Shown here: positions 28,522 through 38,565 of the stretch, one piece after another | Numbering within the stretch: the first letter of the stretch is position 1 | Layout of the letters: the number at the start of each line of letters is the position of its first letter | NCBI GenBank assembly: GCA_017861365.1 | Contig: JAGFXR010000006.1 | Location: 62,001-126,000 of the forward strand | DNA from: Oscillospiraceae bacterium | GTDB lineage: Bacteria; Bacillota; Clostridia; Oscillospirales; Oscillospiraceae | DNA length: 64,000 bases | Direction: 5' to 3' | Position numbers and translations under genes: made by a program | The notes under the pieces: model-generated | Database searches by the model: none | Told to the model about the DNA's origin: nothing | The model's input: only the letters and a program-made list of their open reading frames with translations

Positions 28522-30561
28522 TTACAGCTTTTCGGAATGAAAGCGAAAGGTTTCCACCAGATTTTTCAGCAGTTCAGCTTGTGTGGAAAGCTCTTCAGAG
28601 GTTGCGGCGCTCTCTTCGGCAGCCGAGGAATTGGTTTGGATGACGGCGGAAATCTGGTCCACCCTTCCGCAAACCTGACCAACCGACTCGGCCTGCTGTT
28701 CAGTGGCTACTATAATTTTTTTCATAATTTCCAGCACGCGATCTGCCTGAGTAACCACATCACTAAGGGAACCGCCGGTTTCCTCCACCACGCGAGAGCC
28801 GTCCTGCACCGCTCCAATAGCACGTTCAATCAACGTAGTCGTACTGGTGGCGGCCGCAGCGGATTTGCTGGCCAAGCTGCGCACCTCATCGGCAACAACG
28901 GCAAAGCCTTTTCCCGCCGTTCCGGCACGCGCCGCCTCCACAGCGGCGTTCAGCGCCAGAATATTCGTCTGGAATGCAATATCTTCAATTACTTTAATAA
29001 TTTTGCTAATTTCAAAAGCAGCGTGGTTGATCTCCTCCATCGCACCGGTCAGCTGCCCCATCTGTGCGTCGCTATGCTCAATATTTTTACCCAGCTGCTT
29101 GATCTCCCGTTCCGCGGAAATGGCATTGGCCGCATTTTCCTGGGTACTGGCGGATATCTCTCCGATTGTGGCGGCAAGCTCTTCCACGGATGCCGCCTGG
29201 TCAGTTGCACCCTGGGACAGACCCTCCGCTCCGACGGCCAGCTGCTCTGCACCGTAGGCCACCTGTTCGGACGCGTTTTTAATATGAATCAGCGTGTTGG
29301 AAATATTGGAGTGCATGTCCTTCAGAGCGGTAAAAATGGCTCTCAGGTCTCCGACATACGCCCCTTCGCCGGTCTTGCTCTGCACCGTCATATTTCCCGC
29401 CGCCATTTCTCCAAGCATAAAGCTCATATCGCCAATGATGGAGTTGAGATGGGTCACCATCCGTTCCGTTGATTCCGCCAGCAGCTTGGTTTCGTCGTTG
29501 GTGTTAACCTCGGGGACGGCGCTCTGCAAATCGCCCTGGGCCAGCAATTCCAGCCGATCCGAGCATGTTTTGATGGGCTGCCCGATCCGATGAGCCAATT
29601 TCGAAACAAAGAAAATCCCAATGAGCAGGGCAATGACCGCAATAGCGGCGATGGCCGCGATACAGCTATAAGTACTTGACATAAAATCTTCGACAGGGGC
29701 GCTGACGGCAATACTCCAGCCGCTGTCCCCGGCAATGGGCGCATAGGCAAGATATTTGCGCTCGCCGTCATAGGAATAGCTTCCGAACCCGGTTTCTCCC
29801 GCAAGCATCCTCTCCTCCAGCGCGGCAAGTGACTGCGCCGAGGAATCCGTTTGAGCCTGCTGGATCATATTCGTTTCCTCTTTGGCCAGGTCATAGTCCG
29901 TGTGGGCAATAATGTCTCCCGAGCTGTTCAAAATAAAGGTAACGGAATGATCACTCACCCGAATTGAGGCGGCAAAATCACTCAAAACCTGGGCGCTGAG
30001 ACACGCCACCACTACCCCCACCAATTCGCTATCCCTCTCGCCGTTGGCCCAGACCGGAGCCGCCACGGTATAGATCAGCTCGCCGGTATCCTGACTGATG
30101 AGGGGATCGCTCAACGCGGTGACTCCTGTCAGGGCGGTTTGATAATACTCTCTGTCCAAAATATTGACATTGGAATTACCCAGCTTATATCCCGCGAGAT
30201 CAAACAATCCAACCGAGGTCCAGCCGTAATAATCTTTGTATTCGTTCAAAAAAGTCTGCTGCTCGGTATAGGAGTCCTGCGTGGCCTCACTGAGCAGCTT
30301 GACCGTTCCCAGTGTTTCAAGAACATTCATAACTGAATCCAGGCGGAATTTTACCTGGCCGGCCGCCACTGTGGCGGTAGTCGTCAAATCCACCTGCAGC
30401 CTATTTTTCATGGCCGAATAATTCAGCCAGCAGGATACTCCTCCCGATATCAGCATGGCCCCGGTTAAGATCAATATAAAAATAAACTGAATTTTACGCT
30501 TGATTGTGGTTTGCCGTTTCACTCCGGCAGAGCTCTGGTTCTTTTTCACATTCGCACACAT
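28522..30561 (-). CDS. Methyl-accepting chemotaxis protein, dCache type
   Basis: About 679 residues. First helix about 25-46 ([21 protein letters not shown]), extracellular dCache-like sensor ([18 protein letters not shown], then [16 protein letters not shown]), second helix about 300-325, HAMP, and signalling domain with [19 protein letters not shown]. Domain order and many stretches match the receptor at 22439-24445, so they are paralogues with different sensors. The start is uncertain: the ATG at 30561 is almost on top of AGGG, and a GTG 12 bases further in is an alternative. Confidence 0.9.
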   Translation of the reverse strand: MCANVKKNQSSAGVKRQTTIKRKIQFIFILILTGAMLISGGVSCWLNYSAMKNRLQVDLTTTATVAAGQVKFRLDSVMNVLETLGTVKLLSEATQDSYTEQQTFLNEYKDYYGWTSVGLFDLAGYKLGNSNVNILDREYYQTALTGVTALSDPLISQDTGELIYTVAAPVWANGERDSELVGVVVACLSAQVLSDFAASIRVSDHSVTFILNSSGDIIAHTDYDLAKEETNMIQQAQTDSSAQSLAALEERMLAGETGFGSYSYDGERKYLAYAPIAGDSGWSIAVSAPVEDFMSSTYSCIAAIAAIAVIALLIGIFFVSKLAHRIGQPIKTCSDRLELLAQGDLQSAVPEVNTNDETKLLAESTERMVTHLNSIIGDMSFMLGEMAAGNMTVQSKTGEGAYVGDLRAIFTALKDMHSNISNTLIHIKNASEQVAYGAEQLAVGAEGLSQGATDQAASVEELAATIGEISASTQENAANAISAEREIKQLGKNIEHSDAQMGQLTGAMEEINHAAFEISKIIKVIEDIAFQTNILALNAAVEAARAGTAGKGFAVVADEVRSLASKSAAAATSTTTLIERAIGAVQDGSRVVEETGGSLSDVVTQADRVLEIMKKIIVATEQQAESVGQVCGRVDQISAVIQTNSSAAEESAATSEELSTQAELLKNLVETFRFHSEKL

Positions 30562-30576
30562 CCCTAAAATATACAT

Positions 30577-30943
30577 TCTAAAAAAATTGCGAGCGATTGA
30601 AGCGCCATATCGTCATATTTCGACAATGGCGCGACATTCCCGCTCAAATACTGCGCTGTATCCCCAAACACAGCATCATTGCCATTATCTGTACTTGATT
30701 TTTGAGTTTTTCCAATTTACTCACTCATTTGTGTTTCTTCTTCAAAACTTATTGTAATCGCCTAAATATGTAAAAAAATACAAAAAATTTTTTCTTTTCT
30801 ATCTATTTACAAACTTTTCTCCGATTGCTATTATACTAAATATATCATGATTTTCATTATATTTTAGGCAATCTTTTTTTACAATTCTAATTTTAAATAC
30901 GAAATATTCCATACCTGAATAAATTAGAGGTGTGAGGAGTGGA
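30577..30943 (+). promoter_or_regulatory. AT-rich divergent intergenic region with LysR-gene promoter
   Basis: About 370 bases without a gene. The best promoter is TTTACA, 17 bases, TATTAT (30806-30834), reading toward the LysR gene and leaving a leader of about 100 bases. The chemoreceptor promoter must lie on the other strand here but no clear match, including to the flagellar sigma-28 consensus, was found. Confidence 0.45.
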
Positions 30944-31846
30944 ATGAAAAAAATGGATTTAGAATACTTATATGAATTCTCCGTAGTCGCTAAGATCGGT
31001 AGTTTTACTCTAGCCGCTGAAGAACTATCCCTCTCCCAATCCTCACTTTCCAAACACATTTTATCCCTGGAAAAAGAACTGAACGTAAAGCTGTTTAACC
31101 GAACCACCCGCAAGGTAACCCTGAGCAACGCAGGAAAGGAGATTTTAACCTTTGCCAACCAGGCCGAAGAACTGAAACGAAGCATCACCAGCATCGCGAC
31201 AGAGCAAAATAAGGAAAAAAATACCTCTCTCAATATTGTTTCATTTCCCTATATGGCGCAGTATGGCATCACAGACGCGTTTGTGCAGTTTCAGAAATTA
31301 CAACCCGAAATCAATCTAACCATTTCAGAGTGCGAAGCGGAGGAAATTATCAGGTTATTAAAATCGGGAAAATGCGAGATTGCCTTTATGCGCAGGTTTC
31401 AGGAGGAATTTCTTGATTACATCACCTTTTTCGAGGATCATCTGGTTGCGGTGCTCCCCGCGTCTCATTGCCTGTCCTGTGAACCGTCTCTGCGGCTGAC
31501 TCAGCTGAAGGATGAACATTTTTTGCTGCTCAATAAGGACTTAAGACTTTACAACTTTTGCATCCAGATGTGCTTTCATGCCGGCTTTTCCCCCACTGTC
31601 AAATATGTCAGCCGGCACCCTGAAAACATTGTCAGCCTTGTTTCCCAGGGTTTGGGAATTGGCCTGCTTATGAAGGGCCACACCCGATACCTGAATCACG
31701 CGGGCGTGCGCTATATCGATATTGTCCCGGCGGCGCGCAGCACGGTTTGCCTGGCCAAACTAAAGGGTCACAAGCTCTCCCATCCTGCCGACCTGTTTTG
31801 GGAGCACATTCAAACGATATCCCGCCTTCGCTGCGACGATATCTGA
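30944..31846 (+). CDS. LysR family transcriptional regulator
   Basis: A 300-residue LysR protein with an N-terminal winged helix (MDLEYLYEFSVVAKIGSFTLAA, then LSQSSLSKHILSLEKELN and LFNRTTRKVTLSNAG) and a PBP-like effector domain from about residue 90. The start at 30944 follows GAGGAG closely; the ATG three codons later is also possible. It sits 80 bases before a CbiE/CbiT-like gene in the same direction, which may be its target. Confidence 0.88.
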   Translation: MKKMDLEYLYEFSVVAKIGSFTLAAEELSLSQSSLSKHILSLEKELNVKLFNRTTRKVTLSNAGKEILTFANQAEELKRSITSIATEQNKEKNTSLNIVSFPYMAQYGITDAFVQFQKLQPEINLTISECEAEEIIRLLKSGKCEIAFMRRFQEEFLDYITFFEDHLVAVLPASHCLSCEPSLRLTQLKDEHFLLLNKDLRLYNFCIQMCFHAGFSPTVKYVSRHPENIVSLVSQGLGIGLLMKGHTRYLNHAGVRYIDIVPAARSTVCLAKLKGHKLSHPADLFWEHIQTISRLRCDDI

Positions 31847-31926
31847 TTTTCAGGCAGGGAGGAACGATGCGCCGCTCTTCACAAATTGAAAATATATGAT
31901 ATGATAGAGAAAAGGAGGCTTTTGAC

Positions 31927-32856
31927 GTGGAACAAACTATCTTTACAAACGAGATCATCCTATCCTGGCTCCACTATTTTTCGCAGCACGCCGACATGAA
32001 TCTGACAGCACTGAAAATTCTGGATATTACAGGGAGTAATAAAAATCTGATTCCCACGGTCATGTGCAACCGCTCCGTACTGGTCCTGACAGATGCCGGA
32101 CACCCGGAGCTTTTTTATGACATGTGGGACGCCGGGCTGGGTCAATGCGACATCTGGTATAACGAGGGCTCCGAGCCTTCCGGGTTCATAAAGCATGACA
32201 AGCTCTCAAACATGATCAATCGCGGAATCAGCGCCTCGGCTGCCATGCTGATTCATAACCCGGACGCCGAAACGAATTACCAGATCGGAATTGAAAACAG
32301 CCGCTTTTCCTACGGTTCCGTGCACTACGTCTGCCGTGAGGTGCGGGCTGTTATCATGAATAAGCTCCACCTGGGAGACCGGGATAATATCTGCATCATT
32401 TCGGGTGAAAGCATCGCCGTAGAAGCCGCCATGATCGCCGCCGAAGGCTGTGTCATTGCCGTGGAATATGACGACAAAGACCGGGAAACCATGGAGGTCA
32501 ATATTAAAAAATTCGGCTTAAGCAATGTAACCGTCGTCAAGTCTCTGGAGGACGAGCCAACCGGCCGCCGCCCCGCTCCCAACACCGCTTTCATCGTGGC
32601 CTCCCCGCGCATCGGCAGCGAGATCAGCCGTCTGCTTTCCATCAATCCCGCCATCAATTTTGTGATCTACACACTGGACTTTGAGATTCTGTCGTCACTG
32701 TCCGAACTGCTCCGGGAGCACAGCCTGGAGCGTACCGAGGCGATTCATATCCAGGTATCCAGAGTCAACAGCAAAAACATGGCTGAGGCATTTCCATCCC
32801 CCTGGATCATCTCTGCGCACAGGGTCAGGCAGTCCCTCCCGCAGTCTACCGAATAA
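31927..32856 (+). CDS. CbiE/CbiT (CobL)-like protein with degenerate SAM motif
   Basis: The 309-residue protein resembles CobL, the fused precorrin-6Y methyltransferase/decarboxylase of cobalamin synthesis. Its C-terminal half follows CbiT: EVRAVIMNKLHL, then VEAAMIAAEGCVIAVEYDD and NIKKFGLSNVTVV. However, the glycine-rich SAM loop, normally DIGAGTGSV, reads ICIISGESIAV, and the N-terminal CbiE-like part (SVLVLTDAGHPELFYD) is poorly conserved. No other cobalamin genes are in the window. It may be a repurposed or non-catalytic relative. GTG start after AGGAGG. It lies between a LysR regulator and the glutamine synthetase gene. Confidence 0.6.
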   Translation: MEQTIFTNEIILSWLHYFSQHADMNLTALKILDITGSNKNLIPTVMCNRSVLVLTDAGHPELFYDMWDAGLGQCDIWYNEGSEPSGFIKHDKLSNMINRGISASAAMLIHNPDAETNYQIGIENSRFSYGSVHYVCREVRAVIMNKLHLGDRDNICIISGESIAVEAAMIAAEGCVIAVEYDDKDRETMEVNIKKFGLSNVTVVKSLEDEPTGRRPAPNTAFIVASPRIGSEISRLLSINPAINFVIYTLDFEILSSLSELLREHSLERTEAIHIQVSRVNSKNMAEAFPSPWIISAHRVRQSLPQSTE

Positions 32857-32974
32857 TGACAGAAAAATTTCAATCAGAAGCTTTTTCCAGGGTCCATTGT
32901 GGTTTATGATGGTGCTTTATGCAATTTGGAGAATACAGACCTGCAAAAAACTGCAAATTATAGAGCAAAAGCTA

Positions 32975-33003
32975 TTGACTATACTAATTCAAAATGGTAT
33001 ATT
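32975..33003 (+). promoter_or_regulatory. Promoter for glnN
   Basis: TTGACT, 17 bases, TATATT. Transcripts starting near 33010 would cross the leader terminator before glnN. Confidence 0.65.
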
Positions 33004-33039
33004 TACTTAGAAAATAGATGGTGCGAACTGTTGAGAAAC

Positions 33040-33076
33040 AAAGGCGTTTCTGAATTGTATCAGAACGCCTTTTTTT
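33040..33076 (+). terminator. Leader terminator upstream of glnN, possible attenuator
   Basis: A stem of about 13 bp with one bulge (33040-33053 with 33060-33072), hexaloop ATTGTA and T7. It lies downstream of the promoter and 30 bases before glnN, so it is placed to control glnN by premature termination. It could instead end the transcript of the upstream gene. Confidence 0.65.
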
Positions 33077-33105
33077 ATTTTGTAAATTAATAGGAGGAAT
33101 CCACA

Positions 33106-35187
33106 ATGGGATGCGGAAAAACCAGCTCGCCTGATGCAATATTCGGCGAATACGTATTCAGCGAAACAGTTATGAAGGCCAGATTATCGAAGGCTGCATT
33201 TAAAGTTCTGAAAGCAACAGTCGATGCCGGCAAGTCTCTTGACACATCGGTTGCCGATGAAGTTGCCTCTGCTATGAAGGAATGGGCAATTGAAAAGGGC
33301 GCTACCCACTTTACCCATTGGTTCCAGCCGATGACCGGCATCACCGCCGAAAAGCACGACGCGTTCATTTCCCCCGTGGGCGATGGCCGGGTTGTGATGG
33401 AGTTTTCCGGCAAAGAGCTGATCAAAGGTGAGCCCGACGCCTCCTCTTTCCCCTCCGGCGGCCTGAGAGAAACCGCCGCCGCCCGCGGTTATACGGCCTG
33501 GGACTGCACCTCCCCCGCCTTTGTTAAGGATGGCACCCTGTACATACCCACCGCATTTTTCTCTTATACTGGCGAAATCCTGGATAAAAAAGCGCCCCTG
33601 CTCCGCAGTGTTGAGGTTCTGAGCAGCCAGGCTCTGCGCGTCCTGAAGGCGCTGGGCAACACCACTTCCAAAAAAGTCATCGCCACGGTTGGCCCGGAGC
33701 AGGAGTACTTCCTGGTGAACCGCACCCAGTATGAGAAACGCCTTGACCTGCTGCTGACCGGCCGCACCCTGTTCGGAGCCATGCCCCCCAAGGGCCAGGA
33801 GCTGGAGGATCAGTATTTCGGCAGGCTTCGCATCAAGATCGGTGAGTTTATGCACGATCTGGACACCGAGCTTTGGAAGCTGGGCATCACCGCGAAAACC
33901 AAGCATAACGAGGTTGCTCCCGCGCAGCATGAGCTGGCCATTATTTTTGATCCCGCCAACGTCGCGGCGGATCACAACCTTCTGGTCATGGAGACCATGA
34001 AGACGGTTGCCAAGAAGCACGGTCTGGCTGCCCTGCTCCACGAGAAGCCCTTTGCCGGCGTCAACGGCAGCGGCAAGCACATCAACTGGTCTGTGGCTAC
34101 GGACGACGGCATCAACCTGCTGGATCCCGGCACCGCTCCCATTGAAAACCCCCTGTTCTTGATCTTCCTTGCCTCTGTGATCAAGGCAGTTGACGAATAT
34201 GCCGCGCTTCTCCGGCTCTCCGTCGCCAGCGCCGGCAACGACCACAGACTGGGTGCCAACGAAGCACCTCCCGCCATTATCTCCATCTTTGTCGGTGAGG
34301 AGCTGGACGCGATTATCAAGTCCATCATCAGCGGCAACCCCTATTCCGATGCGGGCCGTGTCCAAACCAACCTGGGTGTTTCCTCCCTGCCTGTCATCAC
34401 CGAGGATTCCACCGACCGCAACAGAACTTCTCCCTTCGCTTTCACCGGCAACAAGTTTGAGTTCCGTATGTGCGGCTCCGCCAACAATATTGCCGAGCCT
34501 TGCTTTGTTCTCAACACAGTGGTCGCCCAGATCCTGTCCGAGGTTGCCGATACTTTGGAGAAGGCGACGGATGCCGAAGCCGAAGCTAAAGCTTTGATCA
34601 AGGATTTCCTGACGGCGCACGAGAGAGTCATCTTCAACGGCAACGGTTATTCTGACGCTTGGGTTGAGGAAGCCGCCAAGCGTGGCTTGCCCAACATCGG
34701 CAACACTGTGCTTGCCATCAAGGAACTGAAGTCCGAAAAGAGCAAGGCTGTGTTCACTGGAACCGGTGTGCTCAATGAGAAGGAACTGGAGTCCCGCTAT
34801 GAGATCCTTCTTGAGAACTACACGAAGACCATTAATATCGAGGCTCTGACCCTGATCGACATGATGGATCGTCAGCTGCTGCCGGCTACTCTGGGCTATT
34901 CCCTGACGCTTGCAGAGATCGCTGAAAAGGCCGGCAGTCAGTCTGCCAAGAATCGTCTCACGTCTATCGTTTCCCTGGCGGATGACATGGACAGCAAGCT
35001 CACAGCGCTGAAGTCCGCTGTTGCGTCCGGCGATGGTGAGGATGCGTTTGCCACCGCGCTGTACTACCGCGAGAGTGTTGTCAGTGCCATGGAGGCAGCG
35101 CGCACTGTCATCGATGAGGTCGAAAAGGTCATGCCCGCAGATGTCTGGCCTGTACCGGTTTACTCCGACATGCTGTTCAGAGTATAA
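33106..35187 (+). CDS. glnN: Type III glutamine synthetase
   Basis: The 693-residue enzyme makes glutamine from glutamate, ammonia and ATP. Length and motifs are those of GSIII (GlnN), not GSI: GATHFTHWFQPMTG near the N-terminus, VGPEQEYFLV with metal-binding glutamates, AKHNEVAPAQHE-type KHNEVAPAQHELA, VNGSGKHINWS and GANEAPPAI. GSIII is the main ammonia-assimilating enzyme of many gut anaerobes. TAGGAGG fixes the start. A leader terminator upstream suggests control by attenuation. Confidence 0.95.
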   Translation: MGCGKTSSPDAIFGEYVFSETVMKARLSKAAFKVLKATVDAGKSLDTSVADEVASAMKEWAIEKGATHFTHWFQPMTGITAEKHDAFISPVGDGRVVMEFSGKELIKGEPDASSFPSGGLRETAAARGYTAWDCTSPAFVKDGTLYIPTAFFSYTGEILDKKAPLLRSVEVLSSQALRVLKALGNTTSKKVIATVGPEQEYFLVNRTQYEKRLDLLLTGRTLFGAMPPKGQELEDQYFGRLRIKIGEFMHDLDTELWKLGITAKTKHNEVAPAQHELAIIFDPANVAADHNLLVMETMKTVAKKHGLAALLHEKPFAGVNGSGKHINWSVATDDGINLLDPGTAPIENPLFLIFLASVIKAVDEYAALLRLSVASAGNDHRLGANEAPPAIISIFVGEELDAIIKSIISGNPYSDAGRVQTNLGVSSLPVITEDSTDRNRTSPFAFTGNKFEFRMCGSANNIAEPCFVLNTVVAQILSEVADTLEKATDAEAEAKALIKDFLTAHERVIFNGNGYSDAWVEEAAKRGLPNIGNTVLAIKELKSEKSKAVFTGTGVLNEKELESRYEILLENYTKTINIEALTLIDMMDRQLLPATLGYSLTLAEIAEKAGSQSAKNRLTSIVSLADDMDSKLTALKSAVASGDGEDAFATALYYRESVVSAMEAARTVIDEVEKVMPADVWPVPVYSDMLFRV

Positions 35188-35207
35188 TTGCTTCTCAATC
35201 AACAGGA

Positions 35208-35248
35208 ACAGCTCCGCTTCCGTTTTACGGAAGCGGAGCTGTTTTTTT
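35208..35248. terminator. Terminator between convergent glnN and lon
   Basis: A perfect 15-bp stem with loop TTTTA followed by TTTTTTT on the plus strand. Confidence 0.85.
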
Positions 35249-35259
35249 GTACGGCTTAC

Positions 35260-37638
35260 TTATGCTCCGAGCGGTATTCCAATGACTCCGCTTTTTTGTG
35301 AAACCGTATGCTCAATTCTCGGCAGGGAGATTCGCAGCGTTTCTCTCATCACGTCCTCTACAGTTTCCACGGGGATGATAGTGAGCTGGTTCTTCAGCTC
35401 TTCGGGCACATCCTTCAAATCCACGGTATTGTCTTTGGGAATGAGTACCTTGGTAATTCCGGCACGCTGGGCACCCAGCAGCTTCTCTTTTAATCCCCCG
35501 ATAGGCAGGACCGCTCCCCGCAGGGTAATTTCACCCGTCATGGCGATTTTCGGATCCACCTTGATGCCCGTGACCAGAGAGGCCAGCGCGGTGAACAGCG
35601 CGATACCGGCGGAGGGGCCGTCCTTTGGAACCGCGCCCGATGGGACGTGGATATGCAGGTCACGCTCCTTAAAGTTGATGATCGTAAGGGGCAGCCTGGA
35701 CTTTAACAGACTGAGCGAAATCCGGGCGGATTCCTTCATGACGTCTCCCAGCTTTCCGGTGAGGGTTACATCACCGCTTCCGGGCATATCGGTTGCCTCA
35801 ATGAACAGGATTTCCCCTCCCACAGGTGTCCATGCCAGCCCCGTCACCACGCCGGGCGGATTGTCCTGCTGGGCCTTGTCGTGCCGTGATACCTGTCTTC
35901 CCAGCATATCCTCCAGCTCCTCGGCCTGTATGCGGTATGGAGCCTCTACCTTGTTGGAGACGATTTTCTCAGAGGTGATCCGCGCCAGAGCGGCTAACTG
36001 CTTTTTCAATCCGCGGACACCGGCTTCCAGCGTGTAGTTTTCAATGATCTTACGCAACACATCGTCTTCGATCATCATCTGCCCGGCAGTCAGCCCGTGC
36101 TCCTCTAATACTGATGGAATCAGATAATGCTTGCCGATGTGGAATTTTTCCTCCAGGGTATAACTGGAGATTGAAATGACCTCCATGCGGTCCAGCAGCG
36201 GCCCTGGAATGGTATCGAGGGAATTGGCCGTCGCGATAAAGAACACATCCGACAGGTCGTAGGGAAGATCCAGATAGTGGTCGGTAAAGGTACTGTTTTG
36301 CTCGGGATCCAGCACTTCCAGCAGGGCGCTGGCGGGATCTCCACTGTAGCCGCCGGTCATGAGCTTATCTACCTCATCCAAAATCATGACAGGATTGCTG
36401 GCGCCCGCTTTTTTGATGCTCTGAATAATTCTGCCCGGCATAGCGCCCACATAGGTTCTGCGGTGTCCTCTGATTTCCGCCTCGTCTCTGACTCCGCCCA
36501 GACTTAAACGGATATATTCCCGATCCAGCGCCTCGGCGATGCTCTTGCCCAGGCTGGTTTTGCCGGTGCCGGGCGGTCCCACCAGCAGCAGGATGGAACC
36601 CTTTTTATTCTTGTTGAGCTGCATCACCGCCAAATGCTGAATGATTCTGTCTTTTACCTTTTCCAGTCCGTAATGCTGTTCATCCAAAATCCGTCTGGCC
36701 TCGCCCAGGTTGATGGGCTTTGCCTCAGGCTTGCTCCATGGCATCTGCACCAGCAGATCCAGGTAATTGCGAATCACATGGTATTCCGCGCTGTTTGGAT
36801 CCTGGGATTTCAGCTTCTCCAGCTCTTCCAGGGCAGCCTCCCTGATTTCAGTAGGCATTTGAGCATCTTCAATTTTAGCGGCATAATCCTTGTCATTTTT
36901 TGCTTTTTTCCCGCTGCCCTCGTTCAGCTCCTCCTGAATGGCTTTCAGCTGCTCCCTGAGTACTGACTCACGGTAAGATTTGTTGGCCTTTTCAGAAAAC
37001 TTCTCAGACAGCTGCATCTGGAGCTGGATGGACTCTTTTTGCTTCAAAAGATGGTCGATAAAGCGGAGGCTGCGCTCCTTTAGAGAGACAATTCTCATGA
37101 GTTCATATTTATCTTCATTGGACAGCGGCATAAACTGATTTAGGAAGACAATCAGCGTATTGAGCTCCTTAAACTCCTCCAGCATTTCAATATACTGCTC
37201 GCCGCCCTGGAACCGACTGCTGATTTCGCGCACCACGCGCTTGAGATAGTCAAGCATTTCTTCCCGGCTCTTCTCATTGAGATCCACCTGCTCGGCAACC
37301 ACCTCATAATCGGCGTAAATCATTCTGCCAACCTTCTGGACGAATTTTGCTTCCACCCGTTCCAGTACCTTTATGGTCAGCATATAGCCTTTTTCGTTCT
37401 CCTCCAGCTCCTCTACTTGGAACAGCATCCCTGTCCGGTAAAAATCCTCCTCGCTGAGACCCTTCTGCCCGAAATTTTGCTTCAGAGGCAGGGCGATGTG
37501 AGGCATTTGATCACTTTTCAGGGTGTCCAGCTGATCCGTGGTTAATTTGGAAACCCGGAGCATCGAGGTCACCCCCGGAAGCAATACGGTATTGGATACC
37601 GGAATGACCATTCCTCTGCCGTTTGTGTTGATTGTCAT
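35260..37638 (-). CDS. lon: ATP-dependent protease Lon
   Basis: The 792-residue LonA has the N-terminal substrate domain (about 1-200), an AAA+ module with Walker A GPPGTGKTSLGKS and Walker B VMILDEVDKL, and a C-terminal protease domain with the catalytic serine in KDGPSAGIA and lysine in PIGGLKEKLLGA. It degrades damaged and regulatory proteins in the cytoplasm. The ATG at 37638 follows AAAGG at nine bases. A TetR gene lies directly upstream on the same strand and both have similar palindromes before them. Confidence 0.95.
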   Translation of the reverse strand: MTINTNGRGMVIPVSNTVLLPGVTSMLRVSKLTTDQLDTLKSDQMPHIALPLKQNFGQKGLSEEDFYRTGMLFQVEELEENEKGYMLTIKVLERVEAKFVQKVGRMIYADYEVVAEQVDLNEKSREEMLDYLKRVVREISSRFQGGEQYIEMLEEFKELNTLIVFLNQFMPLSNEDKYELMRIVSLKERSLRFIDHLLKQKESIQLQMQLSEKFSEKANKSYRESVLREQLKAIQEELNEGSGKKAKNDKDYAAKIEDAQMPTEIREAALEELEKLKSQDPNSAEYHVIRNYLDLLVQMPWSKPEAKPINLGEARRILDEQHYGLEKVKDRIIQHLAVMQLNKNKKGSILLLVGPPGTGKTSLGKSIAEALDREYIRLSLGGVRDEAEIRGHRRTYVGAMPGRIIQSIKKAGASNPVMILDEVDKLMTGGYSGDPASALLEVLDPEQNSTFTDHYLDLPYDLSDVFFIATANSLDTIPGPLLDRMEVISISSYTLEEKFHIGKHYLIPSVLEEHGLTAGQMMIEDDVLRKIIENYTLEAGVRGLKKQLAALARITSEKIVSNKVEAPYRIQAEELEDMLGRQVSRHDKAQQDNPPGVVTGLAWTPVGGEILFIEATDMPGSGDVTLTGKLGDVMKESARISLSLLKSRLPLTIINFKERDLHIHVPSGAVPKDGPSAGIALFTALASLVTGIKVDPKIAMTGEITLRGAVLPIGGLKEKLLGAQRAGITKVLIPKDNTVDLKDVPEELKNQLTIIPVETVEDVMRETLRISLPRIEHTVSQKSGVIGIPLGA

Positions 37639-37664
37639 ACTGATCATCCTTTCCTTGTAATACA

Positions 37665-37685
37665 AAAGTGAATGTTCATTTATTT
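37665..37685 (-). promoter_or_regulatory. Possible TetR operator upstream of lon
   Basis: The core TGAATGTTCA (37669-37678) is palindromic and followed by TTTATTT. It resembles the palindrome in front of the TetR gene. Confidence 0.4.
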
Positions 37686-37749
37686 AAAAGTGATTTTTTT
37701 GCGAGACATTTTGCACTAACGGTGTACAAAATCATCTCGCGAAAAGGGA

Positions 37750-38313
37750 TCACAGCAACAGCGCCTGCTGCACAATTTGAATGAGCTCCTGAAGAGACCG
37801 GTCTCGCTCCGCCTCATTCTTGTAATTATCCATTGCAATGGCTTTGACCGGATAGAACATTAACGCCATCACATTATCATCGTTATAGTTTCTGATCACC
37901 TGACCCCGCTTCATCTCTTCCAGCAGGTGGTAGATATGGCAGATCTGCGATTTCCCTGTACATCGGCTGGATAACGACGGACAGTTGGAAAACTGCTCCA
38001 CAAAGCTGAAAATTTCCTTATGCCCCAGGATATAATCGTAGTAGCCGCGTATGAGCATCTCAATGATCTGGCGTCCCTCCATCTGCCGGTCAATCTGATC
38101 AAGCAAATATTCAAAGATTTCATCTGAATACTCATAGTAGATATTCTGCAGCATATCTTCCTTACTGTCAAAGTAGATATAGACAGTTGCTGGAGAAACA
38201 CCCGCCATTCGCGCAATTTTAGCGATGGAAGTACCTTGAAAGCCCTCTTGCAGAATCAGCTTAATGACGGCGTCCTTAATATTTCTCTCCTTCTCATCAT
38301 CGCGTTTTCGCAT
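37750..38313 (-). CDS. TetR/AcrR family transcriptional regulator
   Basis: A 187-residue TetR-type regulator: N-terminal helix-turn-helix (IKDAVIKLILQEGFQGTSIAKIARMAGVS split over two helices, then TVYIYFDSKEDML) and an all-helical ligand domain of unknown specificity. The ATG at 38313 has GAGGTG upstream. A palindrome just before the gene suggests self-repression, and a related site lies in front of lon. Confidence 0.87.
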   Translation of the reverse strand: MRKRDDEKERNIKDAVIKLILQEGFQGTSIAKIARMAGVSPATVYIYFDSKEDMLQNIYYEYSDEIFEYLLDQIDRQMEGRQIIEMLIRGYYDYILGHKEIFSFVEQFSNCPSLSSRCTGKSQICHIYHLLEEMKRGQVIRNYNDDNVMALMFYPVKAIAMDNYKNEAERDRSLQELIQIVQQALLL

Positions 38314-38336
38314 CTTATCACCTCTGATGCTTTTAT

Positions 38337-38358
38337 AATAAACGATCATTCATTTATT
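38337..38358. promoter_or_regulatory. Possible TetR operator, self-regulation
   Basis: A 22-base imperfect palindrome (8 of 11 positions pair) with AATAAA and TTTATT ends, directly upstream of the TetR start. Confidence 0.45.
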
Positions 38359-38565
38359 GTCAACCATTTTTTTCTGACTTTCATGACAAAAAATATGCCG
38401 GAGCCCATGGGTGATTCCATGCGCTTCCGACAAATGACCAGGCAGCCCCTGCAATCAGTTTGAGGCACTCGCGCCGCTGAAACGAAACATCAATTTTGTT
38501 TCTTTGTATGATGTGCTATAATGATCTCAGTATTTGCTTCCACCAGAAAGAAGGCCCCAGCTAAA

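Noticed and set aside
32899-33090. Open frame across the glnN leader
   Set aside because: It crosses the promoter and terminator hairpin, has no ribosome site and no recognisable product.
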